From the NCBI GenBank assembly GCA_963731625.1, contig CAVSWH010000001.1, forward strand, positions 372,001 to 436,000: 64,000 nt of DNA, read 5' to 3'. The DNA is from PALSA-555 sp963731625 (GTDB lineage Bacteria; Actinomycetota; Acidimicrobiia; IMCC26256; PALSA-555). Made by a program: the position numbers and the translations under genes. Shown here piece after piece: positions 51,246 to 59,695 of this stretch. Under the pieces are notes generated by a model. It made no database searches, was not told the DNA's origin, and saw only the letters and a list, made by a program, of their open reading frames with translations. Within the stretch, counting starts at the first letter, position 1. Every line of letters begins with the position of its first letter.

Positions 51246-52634
51246 ATGAGCGACCGGGATCCCCTGGCGCGACACGTCTCGCGACGGCGCTTCCTCCAGG
51301 TCGGCGCCGCGCTCGGCGCCGCGGCCGCCGTCACGCCGATGCGCACCGGCTGGGCCCTCGGGGCGTCGGCACCGGCGAGCATCCGCCGGCCCGGCTCGCT
51401 CCCCAACCCGCGACGCCCCGCCGGCACGGACCTCCTGCCCCAGATCGAGCACATCGTCGTCGTCATGCAGGAGAACCACTCGTTCGACAACTACCTCGGC
51501 GTGCTCGGCCGCGGCGACGGCTTCCGACTCGACGGCGCGCACCGGCCGACGAACACGAACCCTGCGCCCGACGGCACCAGCATCCGCGCGTTCCCGATGG
51601 CGAACGCGTGCCAGACCGACGGACCGAGCCAGTCGTGGAACAACAGCCACCTCTCGTACGCCGGCGGTCACAACGACGGCTTCGTCCAGGCGAGCGGGCC
51701 CGTCGCGATGGGCTACTTCACCGCCGAGGACATCCCCTTCTATTACAGCCTCGCCAAGGCGTTCCCGCTCTGTGACCGCTGGTTCTCCTCCGTGCTCGCC
51801 CAGACCTACCCGAACCGCCGCTTCCTGCTCGCCGGCACCGCGTACGGGGCGGTGAGCACGGACGTGAAGCTCCTGCTCGGGCCGTCGCCGCCGAACGGCA
51901 CGATCTACGACCTGCTGAACGCACACGGGATCATGTGGCGCGACTACTACAGCGACCTTCCCCAGCCCGGCCTGTTCAAGTCGGTCTACGACGCCAACAT
52001 GGACAAGATGGTGCACGTCAGCCAGTTCATGGCGGACGCGGCGGCGGGGACGCTCCCGTCGGTGAGCTGGGTCGACCCGCCGTCCGAGACCGGCTCGGAG
52101 GAGAACCCTCAGGACATCCAGACCGGGGAGGCGTTCGTCTCCCAGATCGTGCAGGCCGCACTGCACGGCCCTGGCTGGGACAAGACGCTGCTCGTCTGGA
52201 CCTACGACGAGCACGGCGGCTACTACGACCACGTCCCGCCGCCCCCGGCGGTGAAACCGGACGACATCCCACCGGACATCCACGTGCCGCCCGACCAGCC
52301 GGGCGCGTACGACCGGTACGGGTTCCGGGTCCCGGCGGTGATCGTGTCGCCATACGCGCGGCGCGACTACGTGTCCCACGTCGTCCATGACCACACGTCG
52401 ATCCTGAAGCTCATCGAGACGAAGTGGAACCTGCCGGCGCTCACGTTCCGTGACGCGAACGCCGACGACCTGCTCGACTCCCTTGACCTGCACGGCACGC
52501 CGGCGTTCCGCGAGCCGCCCCACCTCCCCGCGCCGGGTCTGACGGCGTCGCCGTCGAACTGCGTGCCCGGTCAGGCGGGGGTCATCCCGCCGCCGGGCGC
52601 CGTGACTCGTCCGGCGGTGCGCTCTGGCAGCTGA
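51246..52634 (+). CDS. Tat-exported phosphoesterase (phospholipase C family)
   Basis: 462 residues from ATG 51246. A twin-arginine signal (SRRRFLQVGAALGAAAAV) is followed by the phospholipase C/acid phosphatase domain: HIVVVMQENHSFDNYLG (metal-ligand Glu/Asn near the N-terminus), FSSVLAQTYPNRRFLLAGTAYG, WTYDEHGGYYDHVPPP and SILKLIETKW. These enzymes hydrolyse phosphate mono- or diesters of lipids outside the cell, often under phosphate limitation. It ends 5 bp before an IS110-type element. Confidence 0.9.
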   Translation: MSDRDPLARHVSRRRFLQVGAALGAAAAVTPMRTGWALGASAPASIRRPGSLPNPRRPAGTDLLPQIEHIVVVMQENHSFDNYLGVLGRGDGFRLDGAHRPTNTNPAPDGTSIRAFPMANACQTDGPSQSWNNSHLSYAGGHNDGFVQASGPVAMGYFTAEDIPFYYSLAKAFPLCDRWFSSVLAQTYPNRRFLLAGTAYGAVSTDVKLLLGPSPPNGTIYDLLNAHGIMWRDYYSDLPQPGLFKSVYDANMDKMVHVSQFMADAAAGTLPSVSWVDPPSETGSEENPQDIQTGEAFVSQIVQAALHGPGWDKTLLVWTYDEHGGYYDHVPPPPAVKPDDIPPDIHVPPDQPGAYDRYGFRVPAVIVSPYARRDYVSHVVHDHTSILKLIETKWNLPALTFRDANADDLLDSLDLHGTPAFREPPHLPAPGLTASPSNCVPGQAGVIPPPGAVTRPAVRSGS

Positions 52635-52712
52635 ATGTCATGAAGGGGGACCTCCCCCGGTGCGAAGTTGAGGGCTCTCTGAGGAGCCACACACCAAAGG
52701 AGGTCCCAGACC

Positions 52713-53741
52713 ATGTTGCACGCTGGCCTGGATCTGAGTCGCAAGCGTTTGGATGTCTGTCTGGTCGATGAGACCGGTGAGGTGCTGCGCCGCTTGGTGG
52801 CAGTGCCGGATCGCGGTGGTCTGCTCAGCTTGACCCGAGACGTCGATCATGTCGGTGCCCCGGTGGCGGCGGCGATCGAGTCGATGAACGGCGCCCGGTT
52901 TGTGCACGACACGTTGGAGCTGGCCGGCTGGGACGTTGAGATCGCGGACGCGCAGCGGGTCAAGGGCCTGGCGCCGTTGACGTGCAAGACGGATCGCATC
53001 GATGCGTGGGTGCTCGCCGAGCTCTCGCGCCGGGATCTGGTGCCGGCGGTCTGGCTGCCGGATCCGGGGGTGCGAGCGGAGCGGGAACGGGCCCGGTTCC
53101 GGCTGCACCTCGTGCGACACCGGGTGATGCTCAAGAACCGGATCCACGCCTCGCTCATCGCGTTCGGGAAGCCCTGTGCGGTCTCGGACCTCTTCGGGAC
53201 CGCCGGACGTGAGCTGCTCGGGCGCCTCGAGCTGCCCGAACCGTGGAGCACCCACATCACGAGCGCGTTGGCGATGATCGACGACCTCGACGACCGCATT
53301 GATGCCTGCGAGCGCGACCTGGCTCGCCTCGGCGCCGATCATCCCTATGTCGCGCTGTTGCAGAGCGCGCCCGGGATCGCGTGGGTGCTGGGCTTCACCA
53401 TCGCCTCCGAGATCGGCGACATCACCCGCTTCGCCTCACCCAAAAAGCTCGTCGGTTACACCGGGCTGTGTCCTCGCGTCTATCAGTCCGGGGAGCGCGA
53501 CCGACGCGGACCCCTCGCCAAGAACGGACCCAAATATCTGCGCTGGGCACTCATCGAGGCCTCGACGCATGCGGCTCGACACCCCGCCTACGCCGATCAC
53601 TACCAACGGACCGCGAAACGCCTCGGCCGCCAACGCGGCCGAAAGATCGCCCGCGTCGAGGTCGCCCGCAAACTCACCGAAGCCATCTGGCACATGCTCA
53701 CCAACGACCAACCGTTCGCTCCGGCAAGGTCCCGTGCCTGA
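52713..53741 (+). CDS. IS110-family DEDD transposase (recombinase)
   Basis: 342 residues with AAAGGAGG upstream. The N-terminal RuvC-like DEDD domain starts HAGLDLSRKRLDVCLVD, with IESMNGARFVHDTL and TCKTDRIDAWVLAEL supplying further acidic residues. The C-terminal Tnp2 domain (PGIAWVLGFTIASEIGDITRF, then LVGYTGLCPRVYQSG with the Ser nucleophile) completes it. Full length and unbroken. Members recombine DNA under guidance of a bridge RNA encoded in the element's own non-coding end. Confidence 0.95.
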   Translation: MLHAGLDLSRKRLDVCLVDETGEVLRRLVAVPDRGGLLSLTRDVDHVGAPVAAAIESMNGARFVHDTLELAGWDVEIADAQRVKGLAPLTCKTDRIDAWVLAELSRRDLVPAVWLPDPGVRAERERARFRLHLVRHRVMLKNRIHASLIAFGKPCAVSDLFGTAGRELLGRLELPEPWSTHITSALAMIDDLDDRIDACERDLARLGADHPYVALLQSAPGIAWVLGFTIASEIGDITRFASPKKLVGYTGLCPRVYQSGERDRRGPLAKNGPKYLRWALIEASTHAARHPAYADHYQRTAKRLGRQRGRKIARVEVARKLTEAIWHMLTNDQPFAPARSRA

Positions 53742-53922
53742 CTCTGGTCGCAACGACGACCCTTGCTGAGATGGACCAACCGGAGTTCTCCCACCCGACC
53801 TAATCCTCGCCACCGAGCAGGCCATAGAGAGCTGAGAACCCACTCCCAGCGGGCTCAGGTCAGCCCGCACCCAACCCCGAAGGGATATCCCATGACCCAT
53901 TGACCACCCGGTCCCCCTTCAT
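53742..53922 (+). ncRNA. Candidate bridge-RNA region of the IS110 element
   Basis: The long non-coding right flank of the element. It contains stable stem-loops: GCGGGCT-N6-AGCCCGC (about 53849-53868), the palindrome GGGATATCCC (53882-53891) and a CTGAG...CTCAG outer stem. IS110/IS1111 elements encode a bridge RNA in their longer non-coding end; target- and donor-guide loops could not be assigned here. Confidence 0.35.
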
Positions 53923-53928
53923 AGAGAG

Positions 53929-55338
53929 TCAGGCCGCGGGCGGCGGCCCGCCGCCCGCGAACCCGACCAGGCGCGCCACGTCGGCGCCGTCGGTCAGGTC
54001 GACCACCGCGGTGATCGGCTTCCCCGGGCCCGTCACGAGGCGCAGCGCGTGCGCGCCCTCCGAGCCGGCCGTCGGCACGCCGGCGGTGAGGACGACGAAC
54101 GGCATCTTCTCGTCGAGCTCGTGCAGCACGGCAGCCTTCGCGAGCGTGCGCCACAGCGTCTCGGCGCGCCGGAGCCCAGGCCGCGTGCTCGTGAAGCCGC
54201 CCGCCACGTCGAAGAGCCAGGCGCGTCCGGCGTCGTCGTCGGCCCGGAACGCGACGCTCACCCCACCGGGGAGCGGCACGCCGGCCTCGATCGCCGTGAA
54301 CCCCGCCTCGCCGAGCGCCTCGAACCCGACGTCCTTGGCCGCCCGGCCCTCCCGGATGGCCCGAGCGGCCTCCGACTCCCCGGCGGGTCGCGGCGCCGCG
54401 GGCGCGTCGCCGCGCCGCTGCGGGGCCCGCAGCCGGGCGCGCGCCCGCTCGACGTAGGCCTCGTCGGTGTCGTAGCCGACGTAGTGGCGTCCCGTCTGGA
54501 GCGCCGCGAGGGCCGTCGTCCCTGACCCGATGAACGGGTCGAGCACGAGGTCGCCGACGTACGTATAGAGGTGGATGAGCCGGGCCGGCAGCTCGACGGG
54601 GAACGGCGCCGGGTGCCCGACGCGGCGGGCGCTCGCCGACGGGATCTCCCACACGTCGGTCGTCGCCTCCATGAACTCGTCCCGAGACAGGGAGGCCTCG
54701 TGCGGCAGGCCAGCGCGCTCGCGGGCCCGCGCCGTCTGGGCCCGGTCGAAGCGGCCCTTCGACGCCACGACGATCCGCTCGGTGAGGTCTCGGAGGACCG
54801 GGTTGGACGGTCGCTGGAACGAGCCCCAGGCGCACGACCCGGCGCTGCCCCGCGCCTTCTGCCACACGATCTCGCCGCGCAGCAGCAGATGCAGGTCGTC
54901 CTGGAGGATCCGCACCACATCGGCGGCGAGCGACCGGTAGGGGCGCCGCCCGAGGTTCGCCACGTTCACCGCGATGCGGCCGCCGGGCTCGAGGGTCCGC
55001 ACGCACTCGGCGAACACCTCGCGCAGCATCGTGAGGTACTCGAGGTACGTGGCCGGCACCTCACCCTCGCCGAGCGCCGCCTCATACTCCTTGCCGGCGA
55101 AGTACGGCGGCGACGTGACGACGAGCGCGACCGAGCCGTCCCCGAGCTCCGGCATCGAGCGTGCGTCGTGGGCGAACAGCGCATCGATCGCCTTCTGCGG
55201 GTCCACGGCGGCGTCATCGCTCAGGAGCGGCGCCTCGAAGCGGGCGTAGAAGTCGGAGGCGTCGTGGTTCTCGCGCCGGGACACGCCGAACGTCGACGTG
55301 GCGGTGGGGCGACGCCGCTCCCCCGCCGTGTCTCCCAT
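53929..55338 (-). CDS. Site-specific DNA methyltransferase (N4/N6, motif IV first) with an extra C-terminal domain
   Basis: 469 residues. Motif IV VVTSPPYFAGKEYE at about residue 74 precedes motif I DLVLDPFIGSGTTALAAL at about 265: beta-class order with a TSPPY catalytic loop, most like N4-cytosine enzymes. About 150 further residues follow (GFEALGEAGFTAIEAGVPLP, WLFDVAGGFTSTRPG, LWRTLAKAAVLHE). This alpha/beta domain is not part of the minimal methyltransferase and might be a nuclease-like or DNA-binding module; no complete D-(D/E)xK motif is visible. No restriction gene is adjacent. The element at 52640 lies just past its stop. Confidence 0.85.
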   Translation of the reverse strand: MGDTAGERRRPTATSTFGVSRRENHDASDFYARFEAPLLSDDAAVDPQKAIDALFAHDARSMPELGDGSVALVVTSPPYFAGKEYEAALGEGEVPATYLEYLTMLREVFAECVRTLEPGGRIAVNVANLGRRPYRSLAADVVRILQDDLHLLLRGEIVWQKARGSAGSCAWGSFQRPSNPVLRDLTERIVVASKGRFDRAQTARARERAGLPHEASLSRDEFMEATTDVWEIPSASARRVGHPAPFPVELPARLIHLYTYVGDLVLDPFIGSGTTALAALQTGRHYVGYDTDEAYVERARARLRAPQRRGDAPAAPRPAGESEAARAIREGRAAKDVGFEALGEAGFTAIEAGVPLPGGVSVAFRADDDAGRAWLFDVAGGFTSTRPGLRRAETLWRTLAKAAVLHELDEKMPFVVLTAGVPTAGSEGAHALRLVTGPGKPITAVVDLTDGADVARLVGFAGGGPPPAA

Positions 55339-55406
55339 CCCGGCGATCGTACCGACGCACGCCGCAGGACGGGCGGTCCGCCCCGCCCCAGCCCTCGGGC
55401 TCGGGG

Positions 55407-56000
55407 TCAGCTGCCGGTCGGCGAGGGGGCGATGTCACCCCGGCCCGCGTGCGCGAGGTCGCGGGGCAGCGACACGTGGAGCGCGCGGCCCAGGTCCTGC
55501 ACCTGGTTGCGCCAGACGACGATGGTGCGCCGCTGCTGCTCGGCCGTGTGCGGGACCGTCGCGACGTCGCCACGGGGCAGCGCCGCGAGCGCCCGGAGGT
55601 AGGCGTCCTCCAGGAGGTAGGTGTGGGCGTAGGGCGCGTGCAGTTGCTCGAGCGTCGGGTCGGCGGGCTCGAGCGCGTCGATCTGGGCGGTGTAGGCCGC
55701 GAAGCGCTGCTCGAGCGCCGCCATGCTCGACGCCGCCTGCGTGCCGGTGATCCGGTGGTCGCGCCACCGGGCGAGCAGCGGGTCCGCGGTGTCGAGCAGA
55801 CGGTTCACCCCGTCGCGGATCGGCTCCACCGCGGCGACATAGGCCTCCAGCTCCGCCGCTGTCGGACCGGAAGGCCCCGCGGCGAGGGCGGCGGCGGCGG
55901 GCGCCGGGCACGAGCACAGCACGACAACGACGAGCAGCCGAGCGAGGCGCCGCCCGCCCTGTCCCAGGCCCGGGTGCCCATCGGCCGATGCTCGCACCAC
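55407..56000 (-). CDS. Secreted hypothetical helical protein
   Basis: 197 residues. A hydrophobic stretch (LLVVVVLCSCPAPAAAALA, residues about 22-40) is an export signal, preceded by a hydrophilic 20-residue tail, so a later start is possible. The mature part is helical with one central segment rich in Leu/Ala/Arg (LLARWRDHRITGTQAASSM, AALEQRFAAYTAQIDAL). No family is recognised. It lies 68 bp upstream of the DNA methyltransferase gene on the same strand and diverges from the ArsR gene. Confidence 0.6.
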   Translation of the reverse strand: MVRASADGHPGLGQGGRRLARLLVVVVLCSCPAPAAAALAAGPSGPTAAELEAYVAAVEPIRDGVNRLLDTADPLLARWRDHRITGTQAASSMAALEQRFAAYTAQIDALEPADPTLEQLHAPYAHTYLLEDAYLRALAALPRGDVATVPHTAEQQRRTIVVWRNQVQDLGRALHVSLPRDLAHAGRGDIAPSPTGS

Positions 56001-56022
56001 CCGAGTCTGGCGAGCCGCCGGG

Positions 56023-56052
56023 TTGACAGGTGACTATTTGGTCACCTATGCT
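56023..56052 (+). promoter_or_regulatory. ArsR promoter with perfect operator filling the spacer
   Basis: TTGACA (56023-56028), 18-bp spacer, TATGCT (56047-56052), then six bases to a leaderless GTG at 56059. The perfect dyad AGGTGAC-N6-GTCACCT (56028-56047) occupies the spacer and abuts both promoter boxes, an ideal autorepressor site. The same design recurs at 63614-63643. Confidence 0.8.
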
Positions 56053-56058
56053 GCGGCC

Positions 56059-56379
56059 GTGACCGACGACGACCGGGTCTTCAAGGCGCTCGCCGACCCC
56101 ACGCGTCGCTTCCTCCTGGACCGGCTCTTCGCCCAGGACGGCAGGACGCTGACCCAGCTCGAGTCCGAGCTGGAGATGACGCGCTTCGGCGTGATGAAGC
56201 ACCTGCGGGTGCTCGAGGACGCGGGTCTCGTCGTCACACGGCGGTCGGGCCGAGAGAAGCTGCACTTCCTCAACCCGGTGCCCATCCGGTTGGTCCACGA
56301 CCGGTGGATCGACAAATACACGGAGCGTCAGATCTCGGCGCTCGCTCACCTCAAGCACGAGTTGGAGGAGACAGGATGA
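56059..56379 (+). CDS. ArsR-family regulator (no metal-site cysteines seen)
   Basis: 106 residues from GTG 56059. Winged-helix ArsR/SmtB fold: VFKALADPTRRFLLDRLFAQ, then LTQLESELEMTRFGVMKHLRVLEDAGLVVTRR. The metal-sensing Cys of classical ArsR is absent. It overlaps the SRPBCC gene by 4 bp, a common pairing in which the SRPBCC protein binds a hydrophobic ligand. It probably represses its own promoter through the dyad covering the spacer. Confidence 0.92.
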   Translation: MTDDDRVFKALADPTRRFLLDRLFAQDGRTLTQLESELEMTRFGVMKHLRVLEDAGLVVTRRSGREKLHFLNPVPIRLVHDRWIDKYTERQISALAHLKHELEETG

Positions 56380-56894
56380 CGACGATGACGACAGCCGTGA
56401 CGACGCAGGTCTACCGCGTGTACATCAAGGCCACCCCGGACGCGATCTGGGACGCGATCACGAAGCCGGAATGGACTGAGCGCTACGGCTACGGGGGGCG
56501 CGCCGAGTTCGATCTGCGCCCGGGCGGCGCCTACCGCGCCGTGGCCAGCCAGGAGATGCGAGAGTTCCACCAGGCGCGGGGGCTCCCGATCCCCGACGCG
56601 GCCGTCGACGGCGAGGTGATCGAGGCGGACCGGCCGCGTCGGCTCGTCCAGACCTGGCGCCTGCTCCTCGACCCCGAGGTCGAGGCGGAGGGCTTCACGC
56701 GCCTCACCTATGAGATCGAGGAGACGACGGGCGGCGTCACCAAGCTCACCGTGATCCACGAGCTCGACGGCGCGCCGAAGCTCGCGGCGCTCGTCGCCGG
56801 CGAGCGCGAGGCCGAGGGCGCCGGAGGCGGCTGGGCCTGGGTCCTGAGCGGCCTCAAGACGCTGCTCGAGACGGGCGGGCCGCTCCCCCGCTGA
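56376..56894 (+). CDS. SRPBCC (AHSA1-like) domain protein
   Basis: 172 residues, ATGA-coupled to the ArsR gene. START/AHSA1-like fold: VYRVYIKATPDAIWDAITKPEW at the N-terminus, AEFDLRPGGAYRA, and a C-terminal helix GGGWAWVLSGLKTLLETG. These proteins bind hydrophobic small molecules or act as ligand-dependent partners of the co-encoded ArsR regulator. It is followed by a strong terminator. Confidence 0.92.
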   Translation: MTTMTTAVTTQVYRVYIKATPDAIWDAITKPEWTERYGYGGRAEFDLRPGGAYRAVASQEMREFHQARGLPIPDAAVDGEVIEADRPRRLVQTWRLLLDPEVEAEGFTRLTYEIEETTGGVTKLTVIHELDGAPKLAALVAGEREAEGAGGGWAWVLSGLKTLLETGGPLPR

Positions 56895-56923
56895 GCGACC
56901 GGCGACCACTGTCGGTGTCGCGG

Positions 56924-56951
56924 CCGGGGCCCTGCGCCAGCAGGGCCCCGG
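56924..56951. terminator. Bidirectional terminator
   Basis: CCGGGGCCCTGC, loop GCCA, GCAGGGCCCCGG: a perfect 12-bp hairpin between the converging SRPBCC gene (ends 56894) and the mycothiol-dependent enzyme gene (ends 56964). No U-tract. Confidence 0.75.
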
Positions 56952-56963
56952 TCCGCGTCGTTC

Positions 56964-57707
56964 TCAGAACACCCGGAGAGTGCGCACCGTGGCCAGGCTC
57001 GCCGGGTCACCCGTGGCGACCACGCCGAGCTCGTCCCACTCGCCGCGGTGCGTGATCCAGCGCACCAACGCGGCGCCATCACTCTCGATCCGGGCCGTCG
57101 GATCCCCGTCGCCGATCGTGAGTGCCCGCCCGCCCGGCCCGCTGATCTCGCACTCGACGGACCCGTCGAGCGTCGCGATTGTGTCGGCGTTCTGCTGGGG
57201 CAGCGCGGCGGCCACCCACGCGAGCGCGGGCGCGAGACGCAGCGCATCAGAGGGAGGGGCCGCGCCGGTGAGGGGACCGCGGGGCGCGAACAGGTCGGCC
57301 CGGATGTGGGTGTAGTGGTCGAACGCGAACGCGTTGCCGAGCGAGGACGCGGGGTAGGTCCCCAGGTCGCCGAGCGGCAGGTCGAACGTCTCGGTCGCCA
57401 GCGCCGCGAGGCGCTCGATCGCGTCCGTGCTCACCGACCGGTAGTCCTCGAGCACCCGATCGGCGCTCCAGGACCGGCGACCCGCGACGTAGATCTCCTG
57501 GGCCTCCTCGGTCGGGGCGCCGTCCGTGTCGGGCAGCGCGGACGCGTCGACGACCATCCAGAAGAGCGCGTCCATGTGCGCCACGACGTCCTGCACCGAC
57601 CATCCAGGACAGCCGCTCGGCGCGGCCCACTGGTCCTTGCTGAGGCCGTCGCCGATCTCGAGCAGGGCCTCCCGGTCCGCCCGCAGCGCTTCCACCGCTT
57701 CCTCCAC
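56964..57707 (-). CDS. Maleylpyruvate isomerase-family, mycothiol-dependent DinB-fold enzyme
   Basis: 247 residues from GTG 57707 with AGGAGG ten bases upstream. N-terminal metal-binding helical bundle (VQDVVAHMDALF, then DHYTHIRADLF) supplies the His and Asp/Glu-x3-His ligands of the mycothiol-dependent family; a C-terminal SCP2-like region (RIESDGAALVRWITHR) is usual. The reaction could be thiol-dependent isomerisation or conjugation. Mycothiol use supports an actinobacterial host. It is divergent from the TetR gene. Confidence 0.85.
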   Translation of the reverse strand: MEEAVEALRADREALLEIGDGLSKDQWAAPSGCPGWSVQDVVAHMDALFWMVVDASALPDTDGAPTEEAQEIYVAGRRSWSADRVLEDYRSVSTDAIERLAALATETFDLPLGDLGTYPASSLGNAFAFDHYTHIRADLFAPRGPLTGAAPPSDALRLAPALAWVAAALPQQNADTIATLDGSVECEISGPGGRALTIGDGDPTARIESDGAALVRWITHRGEWDELGVVATGDPASLATVRTLRVF

Positions 57708-57808
57708 TGCGACCTCCTGGGCATAGAGTCAAAATGTTTCCTATCGCTACTATGTCAGCGCCGGGGCGTCGCCGCAAGCGGGCGCTCGATCCGCTACACC
57801 GACTCGTC

Positions 57809-58423
57809 ATGGCTCGTGCCCCTCGACCCTCTCTCCGAGCCGAGCATGTCCAGGCGACGCGCGCCGCGCTCGTCGAGGCCGGTGAGCGGCTCTTCGGCGA
57901 GCTGGGCTTCAACGCCTCGTCGGTCGAGGACCTGGCGGCGGCCGCCGGCGTGACCACCGGCGCGCTCTACCACCACTTCCCGACGAAGAAGGCGCTCTTC
58001 GAGACGGTCTTCGAGACGCTGCATCTCCGACTGCTGTCCGCGGCGGCCGCCGCCGGCAGCGGCGCGACCGACCCCGTCGAGCAGCTCACCCGTGGACTCG
58101 AGGCCTCGCTCGACGCGCTCCTCGATCCCGACGTGCAGCGCATCCTGGTCGTCGACGCGCCGGCGGTGCTCGGCCTCGACCGCTACATCGAGCTGGACGA
58201 GCGCTACGCGTTCGACGCGATCGTCGCGTCGCTGCGGACGGCCCAGGACGAGGGTCGCCTGCGTGTCGACAGCCCCGAGACGGTCGCCCGCCTGCTGCTC
58301 GGTGCCCTGACCCGAGCCGGCATCCTCATCGCGCATGCCGCCGACCCGGTGGCCACCCGGGCAGCCGTCTCGCGCAGCCTGCGCCAGCTGCTCGGTGGGC
58401 TCACCCGCGAGGTGCCCGCGTGA
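57809..58423 (+). CDS. TetR-family transcriptional regulator
   Basis: 204 residues from ATG 57809; ATGs at 57734 and 57752 are in frame and would add about 20-25 residues. HTH: LFGELGFNASSVEDLAAAAGVTTGALYHHFPTKKALF (split here for length: SVEDLAAAAGVTTGALYHHF). The ligand domain includes DAIVASLRTAQDEGRLR and TRAGILIAHAADP. It is divergent from the mycothiol-dependent enzyme gene, which it may control. Confidence 0.9.
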   Translation: MARAPRPSLRAEHVQATRAALVEAGERLFGELGFNASSVEDLAAAAGVTTGALYHHFPTKKALFETVFETLHLRLLSAAAAAGSGATDPVEQLTRGLEASLDALLDPDVQRILVVDAPAVLGLDRYIELDERYAFDAIVASLRTAQDEGRLRVDSPETVARLLLGALTRAGILIAHAADPVATRAAVSRSLRQLLGGLTREVPA

Positions 58424-58552
58424 CCATGCCGCCCCGTTAGTCCCGCGGCACCACCGGGTAGACCAGCCGTGCCGGCCCGCCGGTGCGGGACCGCGACCGC
58501 CCATCCGGGTGCGGCGCGGCGCACGACGGGCCGGGCCAATCGACGGAAGGTG

Positions 58553-59695
58553 ATGCAGCGCGTGCGCACCGTGGCCGATCCGAGCTGCCCCAACGTGCTG
58601 GTGGGCCGCTACGAGCTCGAAGGACCGCTCGGCGCCGGCGCGACCGGCGAGGTCTACCGCGCCTATGACACACGGCTGCTGCGACCCGTCGCCGTCAAGG
58701 TGCTGCGCGCCGACCTCGGGACGTCGCGTGCGGTCCGGCGACGCTTCGAGGGGGAGGCGCGCGCCGCGGCTCGCCTAGCGCACCCCAACGTCGTCACCGT
58801 GTACGACTCGGGTGAGGAGCGAGGCCGCGCCTTCATCGTCATGGAGCGCCTCACTGGCCGGACCCTGGCCGACGAGATCGCCGATGGCCCCTTTGCGGCT
58901 ACCCGGGTGCGCCGTCTCGCCGATGCCCTGCTCGACGCGCTCGACGCAGCCCACCAGGCGGGCGTGCTCCACCGCGACCTGAAGCCCAGCAACGTGCTGG
59001 TCGCCGGCCGTGAGCACTGGAAGCTGACGGATTTCGGGATCGCCAAGATCCTCGACGAGACCGACGCCACGACAACCGGGACCGTCGTCGGGACCCCGGC
59101 CTACTTGGCGCCCGAACGCCACCTGGGCGCGCCGGCGACCGACGGCAGCGACGTGTACTCGCTCGGCGTGGTCCTCTACGAGGCCGCCGCGGGTGGGCGC
59201 CCCTTCCAGGGCGACAACGCCGTCGCCGTCGCCCAGGCCGCCGTCACGGGGGCTGCGGTCCCCCTGGCGGTACGTCGCCCCGAGCTCGACGCACCCCTCG
59301 TCGACGCGATCGATCGCGCGATGGCCCGGGACCCGGCGGACCGCTTTGCGAGCGCGGACGCGATGCGCCAGGCCCTGGCGGCGGGTCCCGATCTGGCGAC
59401 GACGATGCCGCTGTCGTCGCCGACACCGACGGCGACGCATCGTCGTCCGGACGTCTCCGTCGGACCGCCGGCGCGTGCGCGCGCGACGCGTGCGCGGACC
59501 CCGAGACGCTGGGGTCTCGCCGCGCTCGCCGCCGGCATGCTCGCCGCCGCGGTGCTTGCGCTGGTGCTCCTCCTGGGCTCCGGCTCGCCGAGCACCGCAA
59601 CCCCACCCTCGACCGCAGCGCCGACGGTCCCGAGCCCCCGTCCCGCGCCGCTCGACCACGCGTTGACCCGGCTCGGTCAAGCCGTGCAGCCATGA
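58553..59695 (+). CDS. Serine/threonine protein kinase with C-terminal membrane anchor
   Basis: 380 residues from ATG 58553, with GGAAGG upstream. Hanks-type kinase: glycine loop GPLGAGATGEVYRAY, VAVKVL Lys, catalytic HRDLKPSNVL, DFGIAK and APE-type EERHL-region PAYLAPERHLG. A TM helix (AAGMLAAAVLALVLLLG, about residue 335) and a short Ser/Thr/Pro-rich outer tail follow; no PASTA repeats. It phosphorylates cytoplasmic proteins in response to an external cue. The next gene overlaps by 4 bp and encodes a Thr-tract lipoprotein that may be its extracytoplasmic partner. Confidence 0.93.
   Translation: MQRVRTVADPSCPNVLVGRYELEGPLGAGATGEVYRAYDTRLLRPVAVKVLRADLGTSRAVRRRFEGEARAAARLAHPNVVTVYDSGEERGRAFIVMERLTGRTLADEIADGPFAATRVRRLADALLDALDAAHQAGVLHRDLKPSNVLVAGREHWKLTDFGIAKILDETDATTTGTVVGTPAYLAPERHLGAPATDGSDVYSLGVVLYEAAAGGRPFQGDNAVAVAQAAVTGAAVPLAVRRPELDAPLVDAIDRAMARDPADRFASADAMRQALAAGPDLATTMPLSSPTPTATHRRPDVSVGPPARARATRARTPRRWGLAALAAGMLAAAVLALVLLLGSGSPSTATPPSTAAPTVPSPRPAPLDHALTRLGQAVQP

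Larger units (their letters stand above)
52640..53922 (+). mobile_element. IS110-family (IS1111-type) insertion sequence
   Basis: About 1283 bp bounded by a perfect 13-bp inverted repeat ATGAAGGGGGACC (52640-52652 and complement of 53910-53922). The left repeat runs into a GGGGG-ACCT-CCCCC hairpin. A single DEDD transposase (52713-53741) leaves a short 5' flank (about 73 bp) and a long 3' flank (about 180 bp), the layout of IS1111-type elements. Real termini may lie a few bases outside the repeats. It sits in the few bases between the convergent stops of the phosphoesterase and the DNA methyltransferase, probably at their shared terminator. Confidence 0.85.
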
